Shown here: positions 54,678 through 63,803 of the stretch, one piece after another | Numbering within the stretch: position 1 is the first letter of the stretch | How the letters are laid out: each line of letters begins with the position of its first letter | Notes under the pieces: generated by a model | Seen by the model: the letters and a program-made list of their open reading frames with translations, nothing else | What the model was told of the DNA's origin: nothing | Databases searched by the model: none | NCBI RefSeq assembly: GCF_030758775.1 | Contig: NZ_CP132384.1 | Span: 1,674,001 to 1,738,000, forward strand | Source: Bifidobacterium asteroides | Lineage (GTDB): Bacteria > Actinomycetota > Actinomycetes > Actinomycetales > Bifidobacteriaceae | DNA length: 64,000 nucleotides | Direction of reading: 5' to 3' | Position numbers and translations under genes: made by a program

Positions 54678-57431
54678 TCAGTCCTCACTGTCGAAGGGAT
54701 CGAAGTCCCTGCGTACGCGGCGACGGGGACGCTCTGAGCGCTCCTCCCGGTCGGCCCGGTACTCGTCGTAGTGCTCGTCGGCGGCATAACGCGGGTTCTC
54801 CCTGCGGCCACGGTAGCCGCCACGTCCGGAAGAGCGACGCTCATGACGACCGCCGCGGTCACCACGGCCACGACGCTCGCCACGGCCCCGGCCGCCACGA
54901 TCCTCGTCATCATCGCGGGAGACCCGACGACGGTCGCGACGTGAGCCACGGTCCTCATCCTCGAACCAGTCTCCGCCGTCCTCATAGTCACGGTCGCGGC
55001 TCTGACGACGGTGCCGGGGACGGTCCTCCTGGTCCTCGTCGTCGTAGTAGCGATCATCACGCTCGGAACGGGAACGGCGCGGGGCCTCATACCGATCCTC
55101 GCGGTCGGAGGAACGACTGCGGCGATCACGACGATCACGGTCACCACGTCCGCCGCGCTCACGACGGTCGCCACCACGGTCACGACGGTCTGTGCGGCCG
55201 CCACGATCACGGCCGCCTGCAGACTCCTGATCCTCGAAGCCGGGGATGGCCAGGGAGATCTTGCCGCGGTCGTCCACACCCTGGACGATGACCTCGACGG
55301 TGTCGCCCTCCTTGAGGACGTCCTCCACGGAGTCGATACGCTCGCCGTTGGCCAGGTTGCGGATCTGCGAGATGTGCAGAAGCCCGTCGGTGCCGGGGGT
55401 CAGATTGACAAAGGCGCCGAAGCTGGTGATCTTGACCACCTTGCCGTTGAAGGTCTCCCCCGCCTCGGGCACGTGCGGGTTGGCGATCTGGTCGATGACC
55501 TCCTTGGCCTTGGCCGCTGCCTCGCCGCCCTCGGAGGCGATGTAGACCGTGCCGTCGTCCTCGATGGAGACGTCGGCACCGGTGTCCTCCTGGATCTGGT
55601 TGATCATCTTGCCCTTGGGTCCGATGACCTCGCCGATCTTGTCGACAGGAACCTGGGTGGTGATGATGCGCGGCGCATAGGGGCTCATCTCGGCGGGCCC
55701 GTCGATGCACTCGTTGATCACGTCCAGGATGGTGGCCCGGGCTTCCTTGGCCTGCTGCAGGGCGGCGGCCAGGATGTCGGCGGGGATGCCGTCCAGCTTG
55801 GTGTCCAGCTGCAGGGAGGTGATGAACTCGGAGGTGCCGGCCACCTTGAAGTCCATGTCGCCGAAGGCATCCTCGGCACCCAGAATGTCGGTCAGGGTCT
55901 TGTAGGTGGGCCGACCGTCGACCTCGCCTGTGACCAGGCCCATGGCGATGCCCGCCACAGGGGCCTTCAGGGGCACGCCGGCAGCCAGCAGGGACAGGGT
56001 GGAGGCGCAGACGGAGCCCATGGAGGTGGACCCGTTGGAGCCGATGGCCTCGGAGACCTGACGGATGGCGTAAGGGAACTCCTCGCGGCTGGGCAGAACC
56101 GGGATCAGAGCGCGCTCGGCCAGGTTGCCATGGCCCACCTCGCGGCGCTTGGGCGAACCCACGCGGCCGGTCTCGCCGGTCGAATAGGGCGGCATCTCGT
56201 AGTTGTGCATGTAGCGCTTGGTGGTGGGGCCGGACAGGGCGTCGATGGTCTGCTCCATCTTCAGCATGTTCAGGGTGGTGACGCCCAGCACCTGGGTCTC
56301 GCCGCGCTGGAAGAGTGCGGAGCCATGCACGCGAGGCACCACGTCCACCTCGGCGGACAGGGTGCGGATGTCGCGCAGGCCACGGCCGTCGATGCGGTAG
56401 TCCTGGGTCAGGATGCGGCGGCGGACAATCTGGCGCTGGAGCTCCTTGAAAGCGTTGCCCAGCTCCTTGTCCTTCTCGGCCTCGTCCATATCGGTGAACT
56501 CGTCAGCCAGAGCCTCGCGGACCTTCTCCTTGATCTCGTGGATGCGCTCCTGGCGGGGCAGCTTCTCCGCGATGGAGAGGGCCTGGTCCAGGTCGGCATG
56601 AGCCACCTGGTCGATGCGCTCATAGAGCTCGTCGGTGTACTCGGGGAAGAGCTGGAACTCCTTGGTGGGCTTGGCGGCTTTGGCCTTGAGCTCGCTCTGG
56701 GCCTCGCACAGAACCTTGATGAAGGGCTTGGCAGCCTCAAGACCCTGGGCGACCACCTCTTCGTCGGGCTTGATCTGGCCCTCGTCATAGATCAGGCTCC
56801 AGGCGTTCTTGCCGGCGCCTGCCTCGATCATGGCGATGGCAACATCCCCGCCCTCGACCACACGACCGGCCACGACCAGCTCGAAGACAGCGCGCTCGCG
56901 CTCGCTCCAGCGGGGGAAGGCCACCCACTGACCATCGATCAGGGCCAGGCGCAGACCCGAGACCGGGCCCTCGAAGGGCAAGCCGGAGATCAGGGTGGAG
57001 GCGGAGGCCGCGTTCAGGGCCAGCACGTCGTAGGCATCCTCGGGGTTGACGGCCAGGATGGTCTCCACAACCTGGACCTCGTTACGCAGGGTGTGCGGGA
57101 AGAGGGGGCGCAGGGGGCGGTCGATCAGCCGGCAGGCTAGGATGGCCTCGTTGGAGGGCCGACCCTCGCGGCGGAAGAAGGAGCCGGGGATCTTGCCCGC
57201 GGCGTACATCTTCTCTTCCACATCAACGGTCAGCGGGAAGAAATCGTAGTTTTCCTTGGGGCTGGATCCGGCGGTGGTGGTGGACAGCACCATGGAATCG
57301 TCATCAAGATAGGCGGCTACTGCCCCATCCGCCTGCTGGGCGAGACGACCCGTCTCGAAGCGCACCGTGCGCTTGCCATATGATCCGTTATCGATCGTGG
57401 CTTCTACAGCCGTGATTTCGGGACCCTCCAT
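54678..57431 (-). CDS. pnp: Polyribonucleotide nucleotidyltransferase (PNPase)
   Basis: 917 aa from ATG 57431 (AGGAGGA upstream). Two RNase PH domains (1-230 and about 350-570), a KH domain with [17 protein letters not shown] and an S1 domain with [20 protein letters not shown]. It degrades RNA 3' to 5' using phosphate. After S1 there is a ~180-aa tail made almost only of Arg, Asp, Gly, Glu and Tyr, with RGG-like and SR-like runs, predicted disordered and likely RNA-binding. Downstream of rpsO on the same strand, in the conserved rpsO-pnp order. Confidence 0.97.
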   Translation of the reverse strand: MEGPEITAVEATIDNGSYGKRTVRFETGRLAQQADGAVAAYLDDDSMVLSTTTAGSSPKENYDFFPLTVDVEEKMYAAGKIPGSFFRREGRPSNEAILACRLIDRPLRPLFPHTLRNEVQVVETILAVNPEDAYDVLALNAASASTLISGLPFEGPVSGLRLALIDGQWVAFPRWSERERAVFELVVAGRVVEGGDVAIAMIEAGAGKNAWSLIYDEGQIKPDEEVVAQGLEAAKPFIKVLCEAQSELKAKAAKPTKEFQLFPEYTDELYERIDQVAHADLDQALSIAEKLPRQERIHEIKEKVREALADEFTDMDEAEKDKELGNAFKELQRQIVRRRILTQDYRIDGRGLRDIRTLSAEVDVVPRVHGSALFQRGETQVLGVTTLNMLKMEQTIDALSGPTTKRYMHNYEMPPYSTGETGRVGSPKRREVGHGNLAERALIPVLPSREEFPYAIRQVSEAIGSNGSTSMGSVCASTLSLLAAGVPLKAPVAGIAMGLVTGEVDGRPTYKTLTDILGAEDAFGDMDFKVAGTSEFITSLQLDTKLDGIPADILAAALQQAKEARATILDVINECIDGPAEMSPYAPRIITTQVPVDKIGEVIGPKGKMINQIQEDTGADVSIEDDGTVYIASEGGEAAAKAKEVIDQIANPHVPEAGETFNGKVVKITSFGAFVNLTPGTDGLLHISQIRNLANGERIDSVEDVLKEGDTVEVIVQGVDDRGKISLAIPGFEDQESAGGRDRGGRTDRRDRGGDRRERGGRGDRDRRDRRSRSSDREDRYEAPRRSRSERDDRYYDDEDQEDRPRHRRQSRDRDYEDGGDWFEDEDRGSRRDRRRVSRDDDEDRGGRGRGERRGRGDRGGRHERRSSGRGGYRGRRENPRYAADEHYDEYRADREERSERPRRRVRRDFDPFDSED

Positions 57432-57641
57432 AGGGTTCCTCCTTTTGTTTACTTCTTGTTTACTACCTGATGTCAGGATGCTCGGCATCAATTAGCTGCC
57501 GGAGATCCTTCTACTTCGGTCTGGTCCTGCCGAACCCCATGTCCGGCTATCTTCATGCCTTGCGGACCAACCTTGCATTTGTGTTCAGCACCATCTTCTG
57601 CAACCCCATTCCGGGGTTGACGGTGCCTGGTTCAGTCATGC

Positions 57642-57669
57642 AAAAGCGCCCGAGCGCTAGGCCCGGGCG
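57642..57669 (-). terminator. Terminator after rpsO
   Basis: CGCCCG/CGGGCG stem (57647-57652 with 57664-57669) and TTTT on the minus strand, 13 nt after the rpsO stop. Confidence 0.7.
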
Positions 57670-57681
57670 AAAGCATGCGTA

Positions 57682-57951
57682 TCAGTGGCGCAGTCCAAGA
57701 CGCTCCACCAGGGAACGGTAGCGGTTGATATCCACCTTCTTGAGGTAATCCAGCAACCGGCGACGATGGCCGACCATGAGCAGCAGGCCACGACGCGAAT
57801 GATGGTCGTGCTGATGCTGCTTGAGGTGCTCGGTCAGGTCGGAGATGCGCTTGCTCAGCAGAGCCACCTGGACCTCGGGGGAACCGGTGTCACCCTCGTG
57901 GGTCGCGTATTCCTTGACGATTGCCTGCTTCTGCTCACTCGTAAGAGCCAC
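57682..57951 (-). CDS. rpsO: 30S ribosomal protein S15
   Basis: 89 aa. TPEQ-less N-terminus [28 protein letters not shown], the [20 protein letters not shown] block and a C-terminal helix. Binds 16S rRNA three-way junction. A TATAAT-like -10 (58041-58046 on minus) lies 90 nt upstream. Confidence 0.98.
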   Translation of the reverse strand: MALTSEQKQAIVKEYATHEGDTGSPEVQVALLSKRISDLTEHLKQHQHDHHSRRGLLLMVGHRRRLLDYLKKVDINRYRSLVERLGLRH

Positions 57952-58269
57952 GGCTCCTCCTCTTGCATTCTTCCGTTACGCGGTGCACCAGCCCTATGCT
58001 GAAGCGCTCTCGATCCGCGGGCGAAACACGCCAAAGATTCATTATACACATTTTGCGGACCAAGCGAACAGTGACGGAATCAACAAAGTGGAGGAAAGCG
58101 CAGCGAAAATTGGATTGGCGCCAATGAGGAATGAGTCACTTCACTCCGATGTAGCGAAGATGTCGCACTGTGTTGCACGAATCGACCGTGATTTACATGT
58201 AGTCCTGCTATAGGTTTTTAGAGAAGTTGAAGGAATGTAACTTCATTCATCCACCAAAGAGGGCATCTA
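57952..58269. other. Intergenic region between rpsO and the accessory genes
   Basis: 318 bases without a convincing gene. A minus-strand -10 TATAAT at 58041-58046 could serve rpsO. The DNA changes from GC-rich to AT-richer here, which marks the start of the accessory region. I see no direct repeats or tRNA at this border. Confidence 0.4.
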
Positions 58270-58599
58270 ATGAAACAATCCGAGCAGAACTCCATAAAAT
58301 CAGAAGACACCATTCTTCCTTTGGGATCCGTGGTGAAAACCGGAAGAGACCCGGGTACCCTGCTGGTTATCATCGCCCGCGCACCGTTGACAGTCATGCA
58401 TGGAACAACGGGTTACTTTGACTATGGTGCCGTACAATTCCCGTATGGCATGACCGATCCGGCCAAGATCGTTTTCTTCAACCGCCAAGACGTGACGGAA
58501 ATGGTGTTCATGGGATATATCAACGCCGAGGAACGATCCTATGAACGAAGGTTTGATGAAGTCACCAAATCAACCGCCTACCCCCACCTTCATCTCTGA
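58270..58599 (+). CDS. DUF4176-like protein (type VII secretion/LXG-associated)
   Basis: 109 aa, low GC. ILPLGSVVKTGRDPGTLLVII, YFDYGAVQFPYGM and IVFFNRQDVTEMVFMGYINAEE fit the DUF4176 pattern, a domain of small proteins encoded next to LXG-type toxins of ESX/Esx secretion systems. AGAGGG lies 7 nt upstream of the ATG. Role is not established; adaptor or immunity functions are possible. Confidence 0.7.
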   Translation: MKQSEQNSIKSEDTILPLGSVVKTGRDPGTLLVIIARAPLTVMHGTTGYFDYGAVQFPYGMTDPAKIVFFNRQDVTEMVFMGYINAEERSYERRFDEVTKSTAYPHLHL

Positions 58600-59061
58600 T
58601 TCAGTTACCGGTCACATAGGACATACTCGATAAAAGGGATAAAGGGGAGAAAACCAAAAGCGACCTTGACGGATGCGTTGATGAAGCAACCGCCAAGGCT
58701 ATGCAATTCAATACATTGAACCACTCTTTCATGGTCGGCGATTTTCTTTCTGGCGGTTTTGAATCATTGAGCGGCATTGCTGATTCCTTCGGCACATACT
58801 GACAACAGGCAGCTACCCAAGACGCTATGGCTCATGGCCTGATCACTGCCTCTGATGGTGTTATCGGTGCTGCAGCATGAGCTGCCGCTGGAGCAGTTGT
58901 GGGATTCAATCGCCCCTGCACCAGGTAGGATTGTAGGAGCTGGAATTGGTTTAGTCGTAGGATACCTCGGTACAGTAGCCGACAACGCTTTTCACGACGA
59001 TTCCGTCAATCGCAGGAACGGAGATGACATGTGGGGCCACATGAAGGACAATCTATGGTAG
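58600..59061 (+). pseudogene. Decayed effector-like gene with two in-frame TGA codons and a frameshift
   Basis: Reading one frame gives DLDGCVDEATAKAMQFNTLN then GGFESLSGIADSFGTY, TGA (58800-58802), QQAATQDAMAHGLITASDGV, TGA (58878-58880) and AAAGAVVGF. A frame change follows to GRIVGAGIGLVVGYLGTVAD and ends HMKDNLW at 59061. The alternating Gly/Ala membrane-like segments resemble the C-terminal region of secreted toxins. Right behind DUF4176 it is probably the remnant of its effector partner. A true N-terminal LXG part is not seen. Confidence 0.6.
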
Positions 59062-59137
59062 CTTTCCCGCTGTCTCCTGCATTGCCATGTGCGCGGCTCG
59101 GATTGAAACCGGGGATGACATTAGTGGGGGCGTACTG

Positions 59138-60463
59138 ATGTTGTACCTATTGATAGATGTCGTATTAGGCTCTCCGGCGATGCTGGTCTGGTTGTTTGTG
59201 TTGATGTCGTTCAATGCGTGGAGGTCGAGGCGGCTGATGGACCGCGTCCTGGCGCCCTACCTCCTGGCGCGGGGCCTGTGCCTGCAGACCTTCCAGGGGC
59301 ATGTGTGGCGGCGGCGCGGCAGGATCGGCCGGCCCCGGCCCGGGCAGGTCCTGCCCCTGGGCTCGCTGGTCGTCCTGGCCGACGGGCCTGCCACCGTATC
59401 CGGGGCCTACAGAGGCACCGGATGGTTCGACAGGCTGGGAGAGGACGGGCTGGTGGTCCGCCTGGTCGGCCAGTATGTGCAGCCACCCGAACAGACCACC
59501 GGGTCATCCGGTCCATGGTACGCGGGCAGGATCTGCTCCGTGGGCGGCCTTGCCTGCGGACCCGGCGTAGTTCCCGGGGGCGACGCTCCCCTGCCCGAGG
59601 TCGGCGTCGGCCACACCCCCGACCCCGGCCTGGTCATCTTCACCCAGGACCAGGTCAGCCTTCTGGCCTGGAAGGGACCCGACAACCCCGTCACCAGGCT
59701 CCTGCGCGCCCGCCAGGTCCGCGCCCTCGCCCGCGACCACCGGCGGGAGGACCAGGTTCGCCGCCGGACACGGCCGACGCCGAACTGGCACGCCAGCCGC
59801 CCCGCATGGTGGCGCTACGAAGCCATCGGCTTCCTGCCCGACCGGTTCACCCGCGTCTACTGGGACCGCGTCCGCAACCAGCCCGTTAAGGCCCCCATGC
59901 GCTACCGGACCCCGGAAGCCAGGGAATACAACAGAAGACACTACTCCGTCCCCTTATCCATCGTCGCGATGATCGTCATCATCTTCATATCCGCCTTGAA
60001 AATAGCCCGCGCATGGCACCGCTCCAGACCACACCCTCCACTCCAGGGGGGCGATGTCCTCCTGGGCATGCCCCCACGGACCACAGCGATCGTCAGCTGC
60101 GTCCTAGGCCTCGCCATCGGCGTCGGCGCATGGGTCTGGGCCACCCACCGGCAATTCCCCCAACACCACATGACCCCGGCCAGCAGCCGCGAACTCCAAA
60201 CCGCCCTCGACAATTACTGGATCGGCATGCGATACATCACAGGAACTACCATCCCCTACACCATGCATGTCCTCGGCTACAGCGTTTACATCCTGGTGCC
60301 GCTCATGTTCCTCACTGATTTCTTCACCCTTCCCGAATGGGTCCATACCCTCATGGGCTGGCCCTTGGTCGCTCTGTTTGTGACCTGCGGGAGCCTAATC
60401 ATCATAGATACCTCCTACGCCGAGCGGATAGCCAAACGCCTGGATCGGGAATTAGCCGAGTAA
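59138..60463 (+). CDS. Multi-pass membrane protein of unknown function
   Basis: 441 aa from ATG 59138 (GGGGG upstream). Helix at 8-25; a large Arg/Gly/Pro-rich central part (50-270, GRPRPGQVLPLGSLVVLADGP); helices near 280-300, 322-342, 380-402 and 412-432. Its GC is clearly higher than that of the DUF4176 gene just upstream. No family recognised. Position behind a decayed effector suggests an immunity or accessory role, but nothing in the sequence proves it. Confidence 0.7.
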   Translation: MLYLLIDVVLGSPAMLVWLFVLMSFNAWRSRRLMDRVLAPYLLARGLCLQTFQGHVWRRRGRIGRPRPGQVLPLGSLVVLADGPATVSGAYRGTGWFDRLGEDGLVVRLVGQYVQPPEQTTGSSGPWYAGRICSVGGLACGPGVVPGGDAPLPEVGVGHTPDPGLVIFTQDQVSLLAWKGPDNPVTRLLRARQVRALARDHRREDQVRRRTRPTPNWHASRPAWWRYEAIGFLPDRFTRVYWDRVRNQPVKAPMRYRTPEAREYNRRHYSVPLSIVAMIVIIFISALKIARAWHRSRPHPPLQGGDVLLGMPPRTTAIVSCVLGLAIGVGAWVWATHRQFPQHHMTPASSRELQTALDNYWIGMRYITGTTIPYTMHVLGYSVYILVPLMFLTDFFTLPEWVHTLMGWPLVALFVTCGSLIIIDTSYAERIAKRLDRELAE

Positions 60464-60513
60464 AGCCCATATGCATCAGCCCCCATCCCCTAGTAAATTC
60501 GCGATCCTATGAT

Positions 60514-61230
60514 TCAAGCCGCGGTGATGAGGCCTCCGAAGAGGACGATGGCGATGGCAATCAGTTCAATGATGAAGAACATGGACAGTGCCGACCAGCT
60601 GTGAGTCAGCGTGTTCCAGGGGGAATCCTTGCGCACGCAGACCAGGATGGCCACAAAAATAACGGCAAAGACCGCCACGCCCAACCCGGCCGCGATGATG
60701 CCCAAGTTGGCCGCGTTGGCCAGGATGGCCTGATGCTGGTAGACCACGAAGGTGCTGTACCAGAAGTTCATCTTGAGCAGACAGAGGCCGGCGATCAGCT
60801 GTTCGGCAGCCAGGCTCAGCACGAAGACCACCCGCCAGAACCAGGAGGACGACTCGATGATGGACATGCCGATGCCCATAAAGGTCAGCACAGTCACGGT
60901 CCAGGCGATCAGGGCAATGCCGCGCGGATCCAGGACCGAGGCATAGTGGAGCACGCCCTGGGTATGGTTGATGGCCAGCGAGCGCCCATATCCATAAGGA
61001 ATGACGATGGCCAGGAGAATCGCCAGCGCGAAGACCACCCAGCGGACCGGGCGGGCACGGCGCTGCTCAATCTCAGCCAGAGAGTATTCAGAGTCCGGAA
61101 TGGTCGCCTCAGGATGAGCCGAAACTTTGTTCACTGCGGTCGCCTCATCTGGATGCGGTTGCACGACTGCGGAACCCGTTGCCTCGCTTCTGCCGGATTC
61201 CGCGCCATCCGCATCGTCGAATTGCTCCAT
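60514..61230 (-). CDS. Small multi-pass membrane protein
   Basis: 238 aa from ATG 61230. An acidic ~60-residue N-terminus, then five predicted helices from WVVFALAILLAIVIPYGYG to FFIIELIAIAIVLFGGLITAA. No motif recognised. Convergent with the preceding membrane protein. Confidence 0.75.
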   Translation of the reverse strand: MEQFDDADGAESGRSEATGSAVVQPHPDEATAVNKVSAHPEATIPDSEYSLAEIEQRRARPVRWVVFALAILLAIVIPYGYGRSLAINHTQGVLHYASVLDPRGIALIAWTVTVLTFMGIGMSIIESSSWFWRVVFVLSLAAEQLIAGLCLLKMNFWYSTFVVYQHQAILANAANLGIIAAGLGVAVFAVIFVAILVCVRKDSPWNTLTHSWSALSMFFIIELIAIAIVLFGGLITAA

Positions 61231-61734
61231 CGGCGACCACACCTCCAAGTCCGCTGCTCGTGGACACATCGCCTACAAGCTTATACCGGGCGGCGCACCC
61301 GCGCCCAAGAATGCAAAAGGTCAATTCGCAGGCACTCGGCATCCAGGCAATAGCAGATAAATGGAGTCATCCTGAAAGCGACACAGCCCACCCACGCAGA
61401 AGCGGGGAACACCTGATTTCTGCGATCAAAAATGCTGCAGACCTAGACTCATCCCCCACGCATCCGATGAGCACCCGGGCCGCGTCTTCTGACCAGCCGA
61501 TCATGCTCATCTGAAAACCATGACGATCCGTGTTCAAACACCCTGCTAGTCATCTACCGCTAGTCATATACAAAGCAGACAAAACCCTCAATCAGGGCAC
61601 ACCAATGCGATTACTCCGGCTGGAGAGAATCAAACACTCATGTACGGACTATGAAGCGGTTATGGATTCTCCCTGGCACTCTAATAGCGATTCTTTTGCC
61701 GATTGCAGCGGCATATGGGAGCTTGGTGGATGAA
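61231..61734. other. Intergenic region left of the tandem duplication
   Basis: About 500 bases without a convincing gene; frames on the plus strand are short and unconserved between the two duplicated copies. From 61628 it belongs to copy A of the tandem duplication. Confidence 0.4.
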
Positions 61735-62022
61735 TCAGTCGAACTGCCTGATGCCGATGACATCACGGAAACTCACATACTCGTCACCGGGACCGCAGCC
61801 TGTGCCGTAATTTGTACCGTAGTACACACGATCCGACTGGATCATTCGCCTTTCCTCATCATCCAGCGAATCCCAGACCCGGCGCTCGGCTTCATCCATT
61901 TTCTCAGTGATAGGATGCCTCGACGCATAACTGTCGATCAGATCCTGGGGGATGTTGTCATGAGCGGTGCAGGCCTTGTCCTTAGTTGCCATTTCTCTCA
62001 TGAAATCCTCATCCATGGCCAT
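61735..62022 (-). CDS. Small protein paralogue A
   Basis: 95 aa from ATG 62022 (AGAGGAGACGA upstream). MAMDEDFMREMATKDKACTA start, core EAERRVWDSLDDEERRMIQ, SDRVYYGTNYGTG and C-terminus GIRQFD. About 70 percent identical to paralogue B by eye, with changes mostly at scattered positions, so both look under selection. Net acidic, no membrane segment, no family recognised. An overlapping plus-strand frame with a hydrophobic N-terminus is not conserved in copy B and was rejected. Confidence 0.7.
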   Translation of the reverse strand: MAMDEDFMREMATKDKACTAHDNIPQDLIDSYASRHPITEKMDEAERRVWDSLDDEERRMIQSDRVYYGTNYGTGCGPGDEYVSFRDVIGIRQFD

Positions 62023-62257
62023 TCGTCTCCTCTCATCTTTGTGAACCTGCAGGGCATCCATCCCATGCCCCGCAGGATCATCCCCGCGCCTGCTGGGGAC
62101 ACAGAGCATTCTCATTTTTGGCCGAACAGACAGCTGGACCATTCCCAGAGGATCAAACACTCATGTACGAACTATGAAGTGGTTATGGTCTCTCCCCCAG
62201 CGCTCCAGTGGAGATTCTTTTGCTGATTACAGCAGCATACAGGAATCCGGAGATGAA

Positions 62258-62542
62258 TCAGTCGAACTGTCTGATGCCGAGGACATCGTAGAAACTCACC
62301 TTGGTGTCGCCGCCGAAGCCAGCACCATAGTTTGTCCCATAGTATGTACGATCCGACTGGATCATTCGCCTGTCCTCATCATCCAACGAATCCCAGACTC
62401 TGCGCTCTGCATCATCCATGTCATCAGTAATGGGATACTTTGACGTATAGTCATCAATCCTCTTTTGGGGAATATGGTCATAAGTGGTACAGGCCTTATC
62501 CTTGGATGCCATTTTTCTCATAAACTTCTCATCCAAGGCCAT
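62258..62542 (-). CDS. Small protein paralogue B
   Basis: 94 aa, same start context (AGAGGAGACGA then ATG). MALDEKFMRKMASKDKACTT start, core DAERRVWDSLDDEDRRMIQ, SDRTYYGTNYGAG and ending GIRQFD. Net acidic. It probably gave rise to, or came from, paralogue A by the 524-bp duplication. Unknown function. Confidence 0.7.
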   Translation of the reverse strand: MALDEKFMRKMASKDKACTTYDHIPQKRIDDYTSKYPITDDMDDAERRVWDSLDDEDRRMIQSDRTYYGTNYGAGFGGDTKVSFYDVLGIRQFD

Positions 62543-62957
62543 TCGTCTCCTCTCATCTTTGCGAACATGAGGGCATCCATCCGATGCCCTGCAGGATTGT
62601 CCCTGCGGGTTTAGGGAGGACCAGCAGTATTTCTATACTACTGAAAAGTCCCGGTCCATTGCTTGAGATCATTCTCGCCAATGCAGAGAGCACAGCACTC
62701 TCCCGGCTAGGAACAAGAGAATCCATGAAAGCTTGACACTATGCCGGAGCAGCAACTCATACTCATGTTTGAGAGGAATACAATTCATAATAGAGTACCA
62801 AGGAAAGAACAGTTTTAATTCATGTTTCCGCTAAAAAACAGTGCTGTCTAGGTGATTCAAAGTAGTGCGATCGGTTTTCCAATTTAGGCTCATACTTGGA
62901 GGGAGGGGGGGGGGAACTAACGCATATACGGCAGGCAGAGAACCATACGTGGCGGCA
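62543..62957. other. AT-rich region with a G10 tract, left flank of the CRISPR array
   Basis: No gene recognised. It includes the 3' part of duplication copy B, a run of ten G at 62905-62914 and, right of it, the first degenerate repeat. A run this long is prone to slippage, but no ORF it would switch is evident. Confidence 0.4.
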
Positions 62958-63448
62958 TTCTCAATCCACGCTCCCGTGAAGGGAGCGACCGAGTGTTGGA
63001 GACCAGCGCCGCCTGCCTTTGCAATTTCAATCCACACTCCCCTGAAGGGAGCGACTGGAATCCGAAATCGGAAATGCTCAGATTCCAAGAATTTCAATCC
63101 ACGCCCCCCATGAAAGGAGCGACCGTTCACGTCGCCTATGAAGCCTCGCACGTTCTGATTTCAATCCACGCTCCCGTGAAGGGAGCGACCCCATATGATG
63201 GGGCTGCCATCCCATTTGACTGGTATTTCAATCCACGCTCCCGTGAAGGGAGCGACGCCCATCATGGATAAGCTCTATGCGGCCATGGCCGAATTTCAAT
63301 CCACGCTCCCGTGAAGGGAGCGACTGCGCAAACCGCCACCAGTCCAAATCTCCTCGAGATTTCAATCCACGCTCCCGTGAAGGGAGCGACGCCTTCGCTG
63401 GCCGGGTTGGCGCTGTTCTGCCCATTTCAACCCACGCCCTACGGCGAC
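62958..63448 (-). CRISPR. CRISPR array, 8 repeats and 7 spacers, I-C-like repeat
   Basis: The 32-bp repeat, read on the minus strand, starts GTCGCTCCCTTCACGGGAGC and ends GTGGATTGAAAT, a form typical of subtype I-C; it has an inner hairpin. Repeats start at 62958, 63024, 63091, 63158, 63225, 63293, 63359 and 63424. Spacers are 33-36 bp. Repeats 4-7 are identical; 1, 2 and 3 have changes (3 is 33 bp), and 8 is shortened to 25 bp. By repeat polarity transcription runs leftward, with the leader right of 63448, where DNA is AT-rich. No cas gene is within the window. Confidence 0.95.
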
Positions 63449-63548
63449 TTATTCATTTACGCGATACACATAAAACTTTGAACTCCAACATAGATTATAC
63501 AAATTAAATCCGGCTCAAACAAATGCGCAGGAGCGCTCTCAGTCACAA

Positions 63549-63803
63549 ATGATCTGCATCGCATTAAGGATATTACATCAGTCTACCGTTCATCGACAAC
63601 CACATATAATCGACAAGTTCAACGATCCATCCATCGTCTACAAAGTGCAGCGACAATACTCAATAGGTGACATACATACTTTTGATTTAAAAGCGCTACA
63701 AAAGACGGACGGCTTGGAATATCCGCAATTCCGAGCTATACATTCGACAGACTTGGAGGAATTGCTGAGCATTCTTCGAGATGAGTTGATGGCGCGTCCA
63801 TAA
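63549..63803 (+). CDS. Short AT-rich ORF right of the CRISPR array
   Basis: 84 aa, MICIALRILHQSTVHRQPH at the start and LKALQKTDGLEYPQFRAI later. Codon use is unlike the housekeeping genes. No family recognised; it could be the 3' remnant of a longer gene, as the first 15 codons are poor. Start uncertain. Confidence 0.4.
   Translation: MICIALRILHQSTVHRQPHIIDKFNDPSIVYKVQRQYSIGDIHTFDLKALQKTDGLEYPQFRAIHSTDLEELLSILRDELMARP

Larger units (their letters stand above)
61628..62612. repeat. Tandem duplication of ~524 bp, two diverged copies
   Basis: Copy A runs from 61628 to about 62095 and copy B from 62152 to about 62612. Both begin ATCAAACACTCATGTAC (61629 and 62152 on plus) and end after the shared ribosome site and 5' leader of a small minus-strand gene (GCCATTCGTCTCCTCTCATC). 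Each copy holds one paralogous gene. Confidence 0.8.

Noticed and set aside
57470-57721. 83-codon plus-strand ORF between pnp and rpsO
   Set aside because: It runs through the rpsO terminator and the rpsO 3' end, without a ribosome site.
58800-58880. Recoded TGA (selenocysteine or readthrough) in the effector-like sequence
   Set aside because: Two TGA plus a frame change are better explained by decay; no SECIS-like hairpin was seen and other genes use TGA as stop.
61651-62226. 191-codon plus-strand frame with a signal-peptide-like start over the tandem duplication
   Set aside because: The hydrophobic start is not kept in the second copy, whereas the minus-strand proteins are conserved in both.
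61735-62542. Naming the two small proteins as anti-CRISPRs
   Set aside because: Size, acidity and position allow it, but there is no sequence motif or aca-type regulator beside them.
62831-63425. Several ORFs across the CRISPR array
   Set aside because: They are made of repeat and spacer sequence in different frames, not genes.
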